A stretch of DNA of 64,000 nucleotides from Collibacillus ludicampi (GTDB lineage: Bacteria > Bacillota > Bacilli > Tumebacillales > BOQE01), in contig NZ_BOQE01000001.1 in the NCBI RefSeq assembly GCF_023705585.1, positions 1,315,341 through 1,379,340 of the forward strand, read 5' to 3'. Positions 48,394 through 56,374 of the stretch are shown here, one piece after another (position 1 is the first letter of the stretch; each line of letters starts with the position of its first letter). Below the pieces are notes generated by a model. It was not told the DNA's origin. It saw only the letters and a list, made by a program, of their open reading frames with translations, and ran no database searches. Position numbers and translations under genes: made by a program.

Positions 48394-48428
48394 GACCCGA
48401 TTCACATAGAGTGAACGGGTCTTTTTTT
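48394..48428 (+). terminator. Terminator of aspC
   Basis: Stem GACCCGATTCAC/GTGAACGGGTC with one mismatch region and a 5-base loop, then seven T (48422-48428). Confidence 0.9.
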
Positions 48429-48517
48429 ATGTATTCTTCCCAGATATAACGACAACAGAAGACGGAAGCATGGAGAAGTTAAACGAATACACCGACCCAA
48501 GCAGCTTTTTTATGATA

Positions 48518-48548
48518 TGACAAAGGTTGTCACACGACGACAAATTGT
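48518..48548. promoter_or_regulatory. Paired GACAA/TTGTC palindromes upstream of an RHH gene
   Basis: GACAA-AGG-TTGTC (48518-48530) and GACAA-A-TTGTC (48538-48548), centres about 19 bp apart, so on the same face of the helix. They lie 70-100 bp before a gene whose product has a ribbon-helix-helix N-terminus, a natural autorepressor layout. Confidence 0.45.
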
Positions 48549-48614
48549 CTGAAGGATTCGACTACTGTTCGCGGAGAATTCTCTGTATAACGATTCACGG
48601 AAAGGGGGAGCTTG

Positions 48615-49016
48615 ATGAGACCTTCTACATTACGAACGACGGTTTCGGATGATGTCAAACGAAAGTTTGTGGCTCGCTGCCGTGAACTCAATATGTCTAA
48701 AAGCGAGGTCTTGCGTCACTTGATTCACTCTTTTCTTATGAACCCTCATCCTCTGATGACTGACACGGCTGCCACTGCGGAAATCCAACTTCAAAGCAAC
48801 CGTCAGGATCCGCCGCCATATGCAAGCCATGAAAATCTTGATGAGTTGACCCTAACATATATGGACAACGCCCCTGCAATCAACGACCATCTGGTCCATT
48901 CATCCGTTGATCTTGAAAACCACAAAGAGCTTCCTGACCTCGTCATTTGTGAACAGCGCTTGACAATCTTTGGACGAGAATACGTACTCAAAACGTCAGA
49001 TGATCCTAGTTTCTAG
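48615..49016 (+). CDS. Ribbon-helix-helix DNA-binding protein of unknown role
   Basis: 133 residues. The N-terminus (LRTTVSDDVKRKFVARCRELNMSKSEVLRHLIHSFL, about 5-40) has the strand-helix-helix pattern of Arc/MetJ/CopG-type RHH domains. The rest has no recognisable domain and ends LTIFGREYVLKTSDDPSF. AAAGGGGGAG precedes the ATG at 48615. It stands alone between two terminators. The paired palindromes upstream suggest autoregulation. Antitoxin is possible but no toxin gene follows. Confidence 0.7.
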   Translation: MRPSTLRTTVSDDVKRKFVARCRELNMSKSEVLRHLIHSFLMNPHPLMTDTAATAEIQLQSNRQDPPPYASHENLDELTLTYMDNAPAINDHLVHSSVDLENHKELPDLVICEQRLTIFGREYVLKTSDDPSF

Positions 49017-49025
49017 CCAGCAATC

Positions 49026-49051
49026 AGGCCGTCCTTCTCACGGGACGGCCT
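49026..49051 (+). terminator. Terminator of the RHH gene
   Basis: GGCCGTCC/GGACGGCC hairpin followed by TTTCTTC; it also lies at the 3' end of the convergent small gene at 49062. Confidence 0.8.
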
Positions 49052-49061
49052 TTCTTCATCA

Positions 49062-49280
49062 TCAGCATTCGTCACTTCCTTCAAGTTTGCCATCGCCATC
49101 GGCAAATTTCCCGTCGTTCACAATTTGGATGAACCCCGCCTGACTCAATTGATCAAGCACTTCAAATAAACTGTCTTTTTTTTCCGCAGGCAACTTGGAA
49201 ACAAAAGAGTTGATTTCACGCTCGCTCCTTTTTTTAATGAAATGAATACCTCCGTGCTTTGCGTACATCGAATCATTCAT
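49062..49280 (-). CDS. Small hypothetical protein
   Basis: 72 residues, charged, no cysteine cluster except the final Cys, no membrane segment. It contains IHFIKKRSEREINSFVSKLPAEKKDSLFEVLDQLSQAGFIQIVNDG, which predicts helix-helix-strand, wing-like. The ATG at 49280 follows AAAAAGGGGGG. Family not recognised. Divergent from the gene at 49437. Confidence 0.6.
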   Translation of the reverse strand: MNDSMYAKHGGIHFIKKRSEREINSFVSKLPAEKKDSLFEVLDQLSQAGFIQIVNDGKFADGDGKLEGSDEC

Positions 49281-49436
49281 TCGTGTCCCCCCTTTTTCGC
49301 TACATGTCAATGCTAGTATGCCCAACTCTGGTTGAATCCCACACAGGTTGACATCCAATCCCATACGATACAAAGGAGAGTATCGCACGGACTTGGAATA
49401 CGATCGCTCATGATACCTTGCGAGGGGGTGAACCTC

Positions 49437-49880
49437 ATGAGTTCCCGACGTAACAAAAGAACAAGGGAAGACTTTCAACTTGTGAAAGCGGCCCTGCCTG
49501 TCAAAACGAAAAATGGAGGCAAAAAGAAAGGCAACTCATCCAAAGCGAAGGGCGCCAAAAAAACACCAAAGTCCGCTCCCCTGACTCTACAGCTGCCCAA
49601 TCCCAATTCGCCTACGTTCGTTCAAGACTCCATGAGATCCATCTCGAATTTACGCAATCTGTGCAAGAATTGCCTTAAATATATCCAAAAGGCCGATTCC
49701 ATCTTGGATACCCTGTTTAGCAGCGCTAATTCCTTGCATGAAACGGGACTGTTACAGAAACTTATGCAGAGCAAAGGGAAAAACCTCTCGACGGGTGATT
49801 GGACGACGATTTTATTGACCCTAATGAACACACCGCTTGGTTCCTCTCTATTGAAGAAACCGGACGGAGATGAGAGGTAA
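49437..49880 (+). CDS. Hypothetical basic protein
   Basis: 147 residues. The N-terminal 50 are strongly basic and low-complexity (Lys, Gly, Ser-rich: KKKGNSSKAKGAKKTPKS), then a helical C-terminal half with CKNCLKYIQKADSILDTLFSSANSLHETGLLQKLM. A basic tail plus helical domain would suit nucleic-acid binding or a spore-core protein, but this is a guess. GAGGGGG precedes the ATG at 49437. A perfect terminator follows. Family not recognised. Confidence 0.6.
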   Translation: MSSRRNKRTREDFQLVKAALPVKTKNGGKKKGNSSKAKGAKKTPKSAPLTLQLPNPNSPTFVQDSMRSISNLRNLCKNCLKYIQKADSILDTLFSSANSLHETGLLQKLMQSKGKNLSTGDWTTILLTLMNTPLGSSLLKKPDGDER

Positions 49881-49929
49881 GGTTCCCCTTCTTATTTACC
49901 CTGCTGATAGGGACTTGTTCATGCTTTGA

Positions 49930-49954
49930 CCGATGGATGAACCATCGGTTTTTT
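49930..49954 (+). terminator. Terminator after the basic protein gene
   Basis: CCGATGG-ATGAA-CCATCGG followed by six T. Confidence 0.9.
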
Positions 49955-49983
49955 GGATGTTTACGAACTATATGTCCATGACG

Positions 49984-50012
49984 AAAGGGTTCCGAGTCAA
50001 ACGGAACCCTTT
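49984..50012. terminator. Second hairpin after the basic protein gene
   Basis: AAAGGGTTCCG/CGGAACCCTTT with a 7-base loop, just outside the tail end of a repeat copy. Perfect 11-bp stem, but no long T-run on either strand. Confidence 0.5.
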
Positions 50013-50019
50013 CTGTGTT

Positions 50020-50270
50020 TTCATGATAGCCACCCCTGCCGCAAGCAGCGCCATTAGAGGATGAAAAGTTTATTGTGCAGGAAGAGAGATTTAAAGCAGC
50101 CATAAGCAACAGAGTGACTTTTGGGTGGGTTGTATCGCTTTGCAGCGCAGAGGTGAGTGGAAGGTCGTTCCGCAACCTCTATTAAGAATCCGGGCGGGAC
50201 GACCTTCATCGAACCCAAGCGCAAAGCGATACATCCACACAAGCACTAGTTTACAAGGTGTACGGCCTTC
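50020..50270 (-). repeat. Nested-palindrome repeat, copy 6 (reverse orientation)
   Basis: Same element in the opposite direction: tail at 50024-50075 (GATAGCCACC...GCGCCATTAGAGGATG), right outer arm GGTTGTATCGCTTTGCAGCGC, a single short unit (AAGGTCGTTCCG), left outer arm and head CAAGCACTAGTTTACAAG at 50241-50258. The inner units are largely missing. Confidence 0.75.
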
Positions 50271-50309
50271 ATCTGACCGTGATTCAAACGGCTGACAACG
50301 GGCGTGATA

Positions 50310-50717
50310 TCAATCTTTTGGATTCACCATTTTTTTCATTTCTTTTAGCATCTGGTCATCGACTTTGCCTTTACCGTATTTCTTCACAAGCTCATCAACA
50401 TTGGCAGTAGGTTCCCCACCTTTGGTCGCATCCTTGTACGCCTTTACAAAGGCGTTCAAGCGCTCTTCACTGACCGGGATTTTGAATTTTTCGGCGAAAC
50501 TTTTCGCCATATTTTTCACGTTTTCAGGATCCTTCCATTGCTCAGGTGTTGTATTTTTCACTTTATTGATCATATCGAATAAACTACCTTTATTCACATT
50601 CTTTAAGCGTTCTTTGAGTAAATCCACCCCGCCCACTTGGGAACCCGATGCTCCTGATTGTTGCGTCTGTGCGGATGTAGCCTTCTTGTTTTCTGTGTTT
50701 TTCCTCTTCTTCGCCAC
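50310..50717 (-). CDS. Hypothetical protein, possibly SpoVIF-like
   Basis: 135 residues. A basic, Gln/Ser/Thr-rich N-terminus is followed by SLFDMINKVKNTTPEQWKDPENVKNMAKSFAEKFKIPVSEERLNAFVKAYK and a second DELVKKYG..DDQMLKEMKKM part. The pattern of small helix, NVK...A.K..IPVSEE and final K..D resembles stage VI sporulation protein F of Bacilli, but I am not sure. The GTG at 50717 follows GGGAGG; no ATG fits. Confidence 0.55.
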   Translation of the reverse strand: MAKKRKNTENKKATSAQTQQSGASGSQVGGVDLLKERLKNVNKGSLFDMINKVKNTTPEQWKDPENVKNMAKSFAEKFKIPVSEERLNAFVKAYKDATKGGEPTANVDELVKKYGKGKVDDQMLKEMKKMVNPKD

Positions 50718-50903
50718 AGAACAAACCTCCCATCTCATAATGTGGCGTTACAATTCCTTTATCATCCTATGGCATACACTCGCTCGACGCACCGGATAGA
50801 AGCCCAGGAGCTTCCGATCGATTAATAAGTGATACATACGACTATACAGCTTGCTCACCTTCTGCATAGAATATTACGTATCAACTGGAGAGGCGGAAGT
50901 CAC

Positions 50904-51554
50904 ATGGCTTTTTTCGTCACGTACGGTGATTCTGTACCTGCAGGATATGGCGTCCCTATTGCATGTAACTTCATCTCGGTCATACAAAAAAGGTTATCAT
51001 CATCTCGCAACCATCCCGTACAAGCTATCAATCTGAGCATACCGGGATTGAACACCTTCGGCCTTCTGGAGATGCTTGCAAGCGGTGATGGGATGGCGCT
51101 TCTCCCTTCCTCTTCCTTCATTATCGTTTATATTGGAGGCAATGATTTGATTGATTCCCTGCCCCTTTTGCTCTCAAAGGGAAAGCGCGTTCTTCCTAAA
51201 GTCATTCAAATGTCGCAACAGATATTCACTCGTACACTGCAAGTCATTCATCGACATACAAGATCCCCTATCTTAGTCGGCACGTTATACAATCCTTTCC
51301 CGAATTCCCCAATCGCAGTGGAAGCTGTTTCCCTTTATAATCAGCAAGTCATCATTCCGGCCGCTCAAGCCGCTTACACTCGAATCGTACCTGTAAATGA
51401 AGCCTTTCTCGGGCGCGAATCCGTTTTGATTCAAGGATACTCTTCCGGGATCGCAGGGCAACATGGAACTCACGGAATTGAATATCCCATCCATCCCAAC
51501 CTTGCCGGCCACCGCGTGATCGCAGAACAATTTTTAAACTGTCTAGGAAACTAG
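50904..51554 (+). CDS. SGNH/GDSL-type hydrolase
   Basis: 216 residues of the lipase/esterase SGNH fold: block I FVTYGDSVPAGYG with the nucleophilic Ser, block II glycine in INLSIPGLNTFG, block III IVYIGGNDLID, and block V EYPIHPNLAGHRVIAEQF with the catalytic Asp-less IHPN His. No signal peptide. The substrate is unknown. The ATG at 50904 has GGAGAGGCGG upstream. Its TAG stop (51552-51554) lies within the head of a repeat copy. Confidence 0.88.
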   Translation: MAFFVTYGDSVPAGYGVPIACNFISVIQKRLSSSRNHPVQAINLSIPGLNTFGLLEMLASGDGMALLPSSSFIIVYIGGNDLIDSLPLLLSKGKRVLPKVIQMSQQIFTRTLQVIHRHTRSPILVGTLYNPFPNSPIAVEAVSLYNQQVIIPAAQAAYTRIVPVNEAFLGRESVLIQGYSSGIAGQHGTHGIEYPIHPNLAGHRVIAEQFLNCLGN

Positions 51555-51872
51555 CGCTTGAGTGGATATATCGTTTTGCGCTTGGGTTCAATGAAGGTCG
51601 TCTTTGAGACATATGCTTGGCATTCACGCTCCTTGAAGGTGTCTCAGCGGGTATATGTATCGCGCTCATGTTCCCTAAAGGTCGACTCAGCGGGCATATG
51701 ATTGGCGTTCATGCTCCGTGGAGGTCGCTTTTTCACGCCAATCAAATGCCCTTTATCTATTTAAAAGGAACGAGACGACCTTCAAAGTCGCTATGACGCG
51801 CAAAGCAGTACGCCTACCCAAAGACACCTTTCAACTTGATGGCGCCGCTCGTAACATGAGTGGCTATCTTTG
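51546..51872 (+). repeat. Nested-palindrome repeat, copy 7
   Basis: Copy with three tandem left units (51609, 51652 and 51692 onwards) and two right units. Inner arms GGGCATATGATTGGCGT (51692-51708) and ACGCCAATCAAATGCCC (51735-51751) pair with one mismatch. The tail is shortened (TTGATGGCGCCGCTCG, then GAGTGGCTATCTTTGAAAG). Confidence 0.85.
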
Positions 51873-51922
51873 AAAGTTTACCTCCCATATGAACCCACGA
51901 ATGAATCAGAAAGCCAGATATT

Positions 51923-51962
51923 AAAAAAGCAAGAGGTTACGTCTCGCAACCTCTTGCTTTTT
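51923..51962. terminator. Bidirectional terminator of the parM-parR operon
   Basis: GCAAGAGGTT/AACCTCTTGC with A- and T-runs on both sides (51929-51957). It lies 115 bp past the parR-like stop on the minus strand. Confidence 0.85.
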
Positions 51963-52077
51963 CTTTCTGTGAAGACAGTTTCCGTTTGCAGTTCATTGTA
52001 CATCCTTCCGGCGGATCACGGAAGTCAGGATATTCCCCAGGGAATAACTATGAGTATTCCCTTTCCGTCAAAATTCG

Positions 52078-52431
52078 TCACTTCCGGCCAAAATTCCGAA
52101 TCTGTTCGAGCAAACTTTCACGGCTGGGAAGCACGGGTTCTTTGCTGCGTACTTGAGTCCGTTTTTGTGTTGTTGTGGATGGTGTCGTTTTTGCGGTGGT
52201 TTTCGGTAATAGAACAGGATCTTGACTTTTCCAGCGATCCATCCATTCCTGCGGTATAAAACGAAGTAAATCCTGCATTTGGATCATCATTTGTTCCGCT
52301 TCCATGCCCCGTTTCAGCAGTTCGCGGATGACGTGAGATCGGTTGCGCGCATTGCCGATTCTCTCAAGAATATCAGCATCTTCCACTTCATCCAGGCTGA
52401 AAGTGATCCGGCGCAATCCAGATTCAGACAT
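52078..52431 (-). CDS. ParR-like ribbon-helix-helix protein
   Basis: 117 residues. The N-terminus RRITFSLDEVEDADILERIGNARNRSHVIRELLKRGM (about 7-43) is a strand-helix-helix RHH domain like those of StbB/ParR partition adaptors. The C-terminal half is Thr/Lys/Pro-rich and probably disordered, ending SRESLLEQIRNFGRK, a short helix that could contact the filament as in ParR. It starts two bases after the actin-like gene, so the two are translationally linked. Adaptor role is inferred from context. Confidence 0.78.
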   Translation of the reverse strand: MSESGLRRITFSLDEVEDADILERIGNARNRSHVIRELLKRGMEAEQMMIQMQDLLRFIPQEWMDRWKSQDPVLLPKTTAKTTPSTTTQKRTQVRSKEPVLPSRESLLEQIRNFGRK

Positions 52432-52433
52432 AC

Positions 52434-53534
52434 TTATGCCTCCGTTTTACCTGCTGCCGCTTCGTCTGCTTCTTCCCCGAAAATATATCGTGCAATATTC
52501 AAGAATCCTTGTGAATTGCCGAAACGTGCATGCACCTTTTTGTTGGTTAATTCAATATTTGGACCATACGCTTTCAGATATGGGAATAATACTTCACCGC
52601 CTCCACCGGTAATATATACCTTATCGAATTGACTCAGGTTTTCATTCCATGCCTGTACAAACACTTCATTAGCAATGGCAGTTGCCAAATCTTGTTTGAG
52701 AGATTCCAGTTCTGACATCAACTCTTCATCCGCACGCATCCCTGTCGTCTTGCCCGTCCAAGCCAATTCATCTGCCTGCGCGTTCGTTAATTTGCGGTTT
52801 GTATTACGGATCGCTTGCGTGATCCGGTTCATTCCAAGATCAGTGATGCCGTCACTCATCGCCGGTACTGGCTCATAACCTTCGAACACCGCATAGTCGG
52901 TGGTCTTCATACCGATGTCGAGGATGGCTACCAGCCCGTTTTCCACATCATCCATGCTCTTTCCTTGTTCCAGGAGCATGCCCAGAACCACGCCGAGTCC
53001 CTGAGGAGCAACGAGCACGTTTTTGATGCGAATTCTTTTCTCTACACCTTTATACGGCCCTTCGTGATAAGCGACCTCGAAGACGCGGTTCTGCAAGCTT
53101 TCCGTCAGAGGTCCTTGTTGTTCGGCAAAATAAGAAACGGCCAATCCTGTGCACAGGTTGACTTCATACTCGCCGCTCACATCCGGTGTAGCGATCGCAA
53201 GGGCTGTCGCTAACAAAGCGCGGAACTTGGGATCATCAACCTTATTCTCCGTTAAAACATAGTCAACCCGACTTAAACCGGAGCGTAAAGCTTTGGATCC
53301 AACCACCCATTCAACGGAAGGCAACGCGTTTTCAGATATTGATACATGCAAGCTGTCAAGAACATCCACATTTGCCGTTTTGATCTTTGAGAAAAGTGAT
53401 TGCATTCCTTTTAATGTATCTTTCGGCGCTTTCTCCGCAACAGAAGGAAACGCCTGCGGTTTTTTCACGCTTGAACTCACCTTTGTATAACCATATCCGG
53501 CATCGAGTCCAACATAAATCGGTCGTTTCGCCAT
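52434..53534 (-). CDS. Actin-like ATPase of the ParM/StbA/Alp7A type
   Basis: 366 residues of the ASKHA actin fold: phosphate-1 GLDAGYGYTKV (9-19), phosphate-2 ILDIGMKTTDYAVF (204-217), and the adenosine motif VYITGGGGEVLFP (306-318). Such proteins form filaments that push or align DNA in type II partition systems. It is followed at once by an RHH adaptor and preceded by a repeat-rich AT region. The ATG at 53534 follows GGAGTTGAG; the longer start at 53555 lies over that site. A Glu/Ala-rich tail ends the protein. Confidence 0.88.
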   Translation of the reverse strand: MAKRPIYVGLDAGYGYTKVSSSVKKPQAFPSVAEKAPKDTLKGMQSLFSKIKTANVDVLDSLHVSISENALPSVEWVVGSKALRSGLSRVDYVLTENKVDDPKFRALLATALAIATPDVSGEYEVNLCTGLAVSYFAEQQGPLTESLQNRVFEVAYHEGPYKGVEKRIRIKNVLVAPQGLGVVLGMLLEQGKSMDDVENGLVAILDIGMKTTDYAVFEGYEPVPAMSDGITDLGMNRITQAIRNTNRKLTNAQADELAWTGKTTGMRADEELMSELESLKQDLATAIANEVFVQAWNENLSQFDKVYITGGGGEVLFPYLKAYGPNIELTNKKVHARFGNSQGFLNIARYIFGEEADEAAAGKTEA

Positions 53535-53639
53535 ATTCTCAACTCCTATGTACAAGTTTGTATACCTATTCTACCTAAATTTTTCGTTTTAAGGGAGAGT
53601 TTTATAATGACTGCATCCTATTTCTTCGTATCTTTTCTC

Positions 53640-54075
53640 AAAAAGAATGATGAAATAAGAAAAAGTATGACCTTGTACGAAAATCTGAGTTCCTTCTTTT
53701 TGTTCGACATAAGCAGACCAAAAATATAAGAATACATAAGAAGTTATATGAAAATATATGATCCAGTTTTAATTGATCATATAAAATATGAATTGATAAG
53801 AAATAGTATGATTAAGTAAGAATCCCACCTCACCTAGACCCTCTCCTTCATTATAATCTATGAATATTTACGAAAATGTAAGCTAAGATAAGACTTTAAC
53901 TCACATTATAATAATTTATCATATTTTTTATGAATAAATAAGAGATCATATGAATTTGCGGCTAGTAAACCTTCTCTCGTTCGCTTATTTATGACTATTT
54001 AAGACTAATTAAGAAATTATAAGAATAAATCTCAATAGTGATGATTATATAAGATAAATTCATATGAAGTGATAT
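53640..54075. repeat. AT-rich direct-repeat array upstream of parM (candidate parC centromere)
   Basis: The hexamer ATAAGA occurs on the plus strand at 53655, 53726, 53736, 53796, 53888, 53938, 54019 and 54049, with near matches (ATAAGC 53709, GTAAGA 53816, TTAAGA about 54009). I found no copy in the opposite orientation. Many are preceded by TATGAAT. The stretch is the most AT-rich in the window and holds no ORF. Position directly upstream of an actin/RHH operon is where type II par systems have parC. Confidence 0.6.
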
Positions 54076-54340
54076 TTTTTCATCTCTCGTTAGAACAAAA
54101 CAGACTTGCTATGACTGATACAAAGGAAAAGCTGTAATTTGGCTTATAACGGCCGATTTTAGTGTAAGGAAGCATTTTTGATGGGGGGAACATCGAATAT
54201 ACAAAAAGATCGGGGGTCAAAAGAGGGACAAAATTCGATAGTATTCATCAAATGATTCGACGATTCGATGAAAAACGACTGCATTTGCTATTGTCATTAC
54301 TCAGCGCGAAGGCGAAATCAACAAGTACAAAAACAAGATC
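54076..54340. other. Region between the repeat array and a decayed palindrome repeat
   Basis: No clear gene. On the plus strand a frame from about 54166 reads DGGNIEYTKRSGVKRGT then a helical stretch (FDSIHQMIRRFDEKRLHLLL) and runs on into the repeat. It lacks a convincing start and is probably a remnant. Confidence 0.3.
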
Positions 54341-54600
54341 TGCATCACGCTCGTGTTTCGTGAAGACCGTCTTACTGGGCGTATGCTTTGCGTTCATGTT
54401 CCGTGGAGGTCATCGTCTCGCATGAAATACGATCCAATATTGCGAGATTACCTGCAAAACCGCTATTTCACGCAAAACAAATACACCTTTAGCGTTCCAA
54501 AGATGCGAAATGACAATCAAAGTCACTATTACGAGCCGAGTAGATGTTACTTTACTTTCAGAAATCAACAAGACAACCGCTCGTCGAAAAAAACTGCCCG
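54341..54600 (+). repeat. Decayed nested-palindrome repeat, copy 8
   Basis: GGGCGTATGCTTTGCGTTCATGTTCCGTGGAGGTC (left unit), then CGTCTCGCA, TGCGAGATTACC, CGCTATTTCACGCAAAAC (right unit) and a second, more decayed right unit. Head and tail not recognisable. Confidence 0.65.
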
Positions 54601-54679
54601 ATGATACCCGATCACCAGGCAGCCAAATATTCATCCGATCGTCATGACTATTTGGGAGGAAAACTTCCGATCTGGCAAA

Positions 54680-55201
54680 TTATTCCCCCCTATATTCTAC
54701 AAGCGTAAAACCTTCCTTCTGCAATGCTTTCTTGGCATCCGCAATATTTTCCGGATCCTCAGAGCTCACCGTATGATAATGCAGGCCACCCGAGACTTCC
54801 GAGAATAACGGGATCGATGCCCTGTCCCATTTTTCGACAAAATTCTTCACGTCTTTAGGTGTGGAGATCCCAAGAAACCCTCTTATTCTTCCATAAATGG
54901 GGTGATCGATAAAAACATCCTCAACACGAACATGATGGGCCACAAGAATTTCCAGCTCCCGTCTCAACTGTTCGGGAGTATGAATGATTCCCAGTACTTC
55001 TCGCCATTCTTGCGGGCTCTCGGTACATACATAACCGTGCGTCGTACTGACAATCTCATGTCCGTCCTTGCGCAGGAACGCAATATCTTGTACGATGGTC
55101 TGACGGCTGACACCTACACGCTCTGCAAGCTGGGAGCCAGACAATGGTTCGTCTATAGACCTTAAAAGTTCGAGCAACTTTTTCCTGCGTTCCGAAGACA
55201 C
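54680..55201 (-). CDS. niaR: NAD biosynthesis repressor NiaR
   Basis: 173 residues with an N-terminal HTH_11 domain (LLELLRSIDEPLSGSQLAERVGVSRQTIVQDIAFLR, about 8-45) and a C-terminal 3H domain with its three conserved histidines (AHHVRVEDVFIDHPIYGRI, GGLHYHTVSS). It binds nicotinic acid and represses NAD genes. The GTG at 55201 follows GAGGAGGG. It is 29 bases downstream of nadA, in the same operon, with a NiaR-like site ahead of nadB. Confidence 0.95.
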   Translation of the reverse strand: MSSERRKKLLELLRSIDEPLSGSQLAERVGVSRQTIVQDIAFLRKDGHEIVSTTHGYVCTESPQEWREVLGIIHTPEQLRRELEILVAHHVRVEDVFIDHPIYGRIRGFLGISTPKDVKNFVEKWDRASIPLFSEVSGGLHYHTVSSEDPENIADAKKALQKEGFTLVEYRGE

Positions 55202-55230
55202 CAAACTCCCTCCTCGTAGAAAAATCACGT

Positions 55231-56334
55231 TTACGATAGGGAAAGCATACGATCAATGGCGACCTTCGCCCACTGTGCCGTTTCACGGTCTACGCGAATG
55301 ACATTTTCCTCTTTCCCATTCACCAAATTTTCAAGAGAACGCAACAAATGAGGCCGGTCAATCCGATTCATCGTCAAACAAGGGCATATCATCGAATTCA
55401 GTGAGATAATAAATTGCTCCGGATGTTCCTGCGCCAATCGATTCACAAGATTGTGTTCCGTTCCAATCGCCCATTTCGTCCCTGCGGGCGCCTTACGGAT
55501 CGCTTTAATGATATAATCAGTGGAACCCGCTTCGTCCGCGAGTTGAACGGTTTCGTACATACATTCCGGATGTACGATCACACGAATATCTGGATACTGT
55601 TCCCGTACCTGATGGACATGCTTCGGTTCAAATTTTTGATGAACGGAACAATGACCTTTCCATAAGATCATACGAGGCTCTTCTTGCCCATGAGGAAATT
55701 CAAGTTCCATTCGCTTTGGATCATATACGCACATCTGGCTTAAAGGAATTCCCAATTTCACTCCTGTATTGCGTCCCAAATGTTGATCCGGCAAAAAGAG
55801 AACTTTCGCTTTCTGGTTGAAAGCATAAGTGAGAATCCGTTCCGCATTCGAAGATGTAACGGTCAGCCCGCCATGTTGACCCACAAACGCTTTGATTGCT
55901 GCCGTCGAATTCACATACGTGACCGGGATGATCGTATCTCCATAGAGGGAAGTCAGCACATCCCAGCATTCCTCAACTTCTTCGAGGTCGGCCATATCCG
56001 CCATGGAACAACCCGCGTTCATATCAGGCAGGATGACGATTTGATCATCCCCCGTGAGAATATCCGTCGTTTCCGCCATGAAATGAACACCGCAGAAAAC
56101 GACATACTCACTTTCCTTCAAATCGGCCGCAATGCGCGCCAATTGAAGAGAATCTCCACGATAGTCTGCGAAACGAATCACATCGTCTCTTTGATAGTGA
56201 TGACCGAGAATGGTCAATCGATGGCCCAATTCTTTCTTGGCGTCGGCAATTCGCTGATCGAGTTCTTCCGATGAAATCGCAAGATCATCCGCTGTTACAA
56301 TTCCGTCAAGCGCGCATTGAGATTCAAGATTCAT
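55231..56334 (-). CDS. nadA: Quinolinate synthase A
   Basis: [4Fe-4S] enzyme (367 residues) that condenses iminoaspartate with dihydroxyacetone phosphate. Bacillus-type NadA signatures include LTILGHHYQRDDVI, VVFCGVHFMAETTDIL, PDMNAGCSMADM, VIVHPECMYETV and ISLNSMICPCLTMNRID; the cysteines in the CGV, ECM and CPC motifs are the cluster ligands. The ATG at 56334 has GGGGGAA upstream. The upstream extension of the frame enters a repeat copy and is not coding. Confidence 0.96.
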   Translation of the reverse strand: MNLESQCALDGIVTADDLAISSEELDQRIADAKKELGHRLTILGHHYQRDDVIRFADYRGDSLQLARIAADLKESEYVVFCGVHFMAETTDILTGDDQIVILPDMNAGCSMADMADLEEVEECWDVLTSLYGDTIIPVTYVNSTAAIKAFVGQHGGLTVTSSNAERILTYAFNQKAKVLFLPDQHLGRNTGVKLGIPLSQMCVYDPKRMELEFPHGQEEPRMILWKGHCSVHQKFEPKHVHQVREQYPDIRVIVHPECMYETVQLADEAGSTDYIIKAIRKAPAGTKWAIGTEHNLVNRLAQEHPEQFIISLNSMICPCLTMNRIDRPHLLRSLENLVNGKEENVIRVDRETAQWAKVAIDRMLSLS

Positions 56335-56374
56335 TGTTTTTATTCCCCCTATCATAGAGCAGTGGTCATAGCTA

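Noticed and set aside
48615-49280. Toxin-antitoxin pair (RHH gene and the small gene at 49062)
   Set aside because: The two are convergent with a terminator between them, and the second shows no toxin fold that I recognise.
30686-51872. Repeats as insertion sequences
   Set aside because: No transposase frame in any copy and no constant terminal inverted repeats beyond the outer arms, which lie inside the head and tail.
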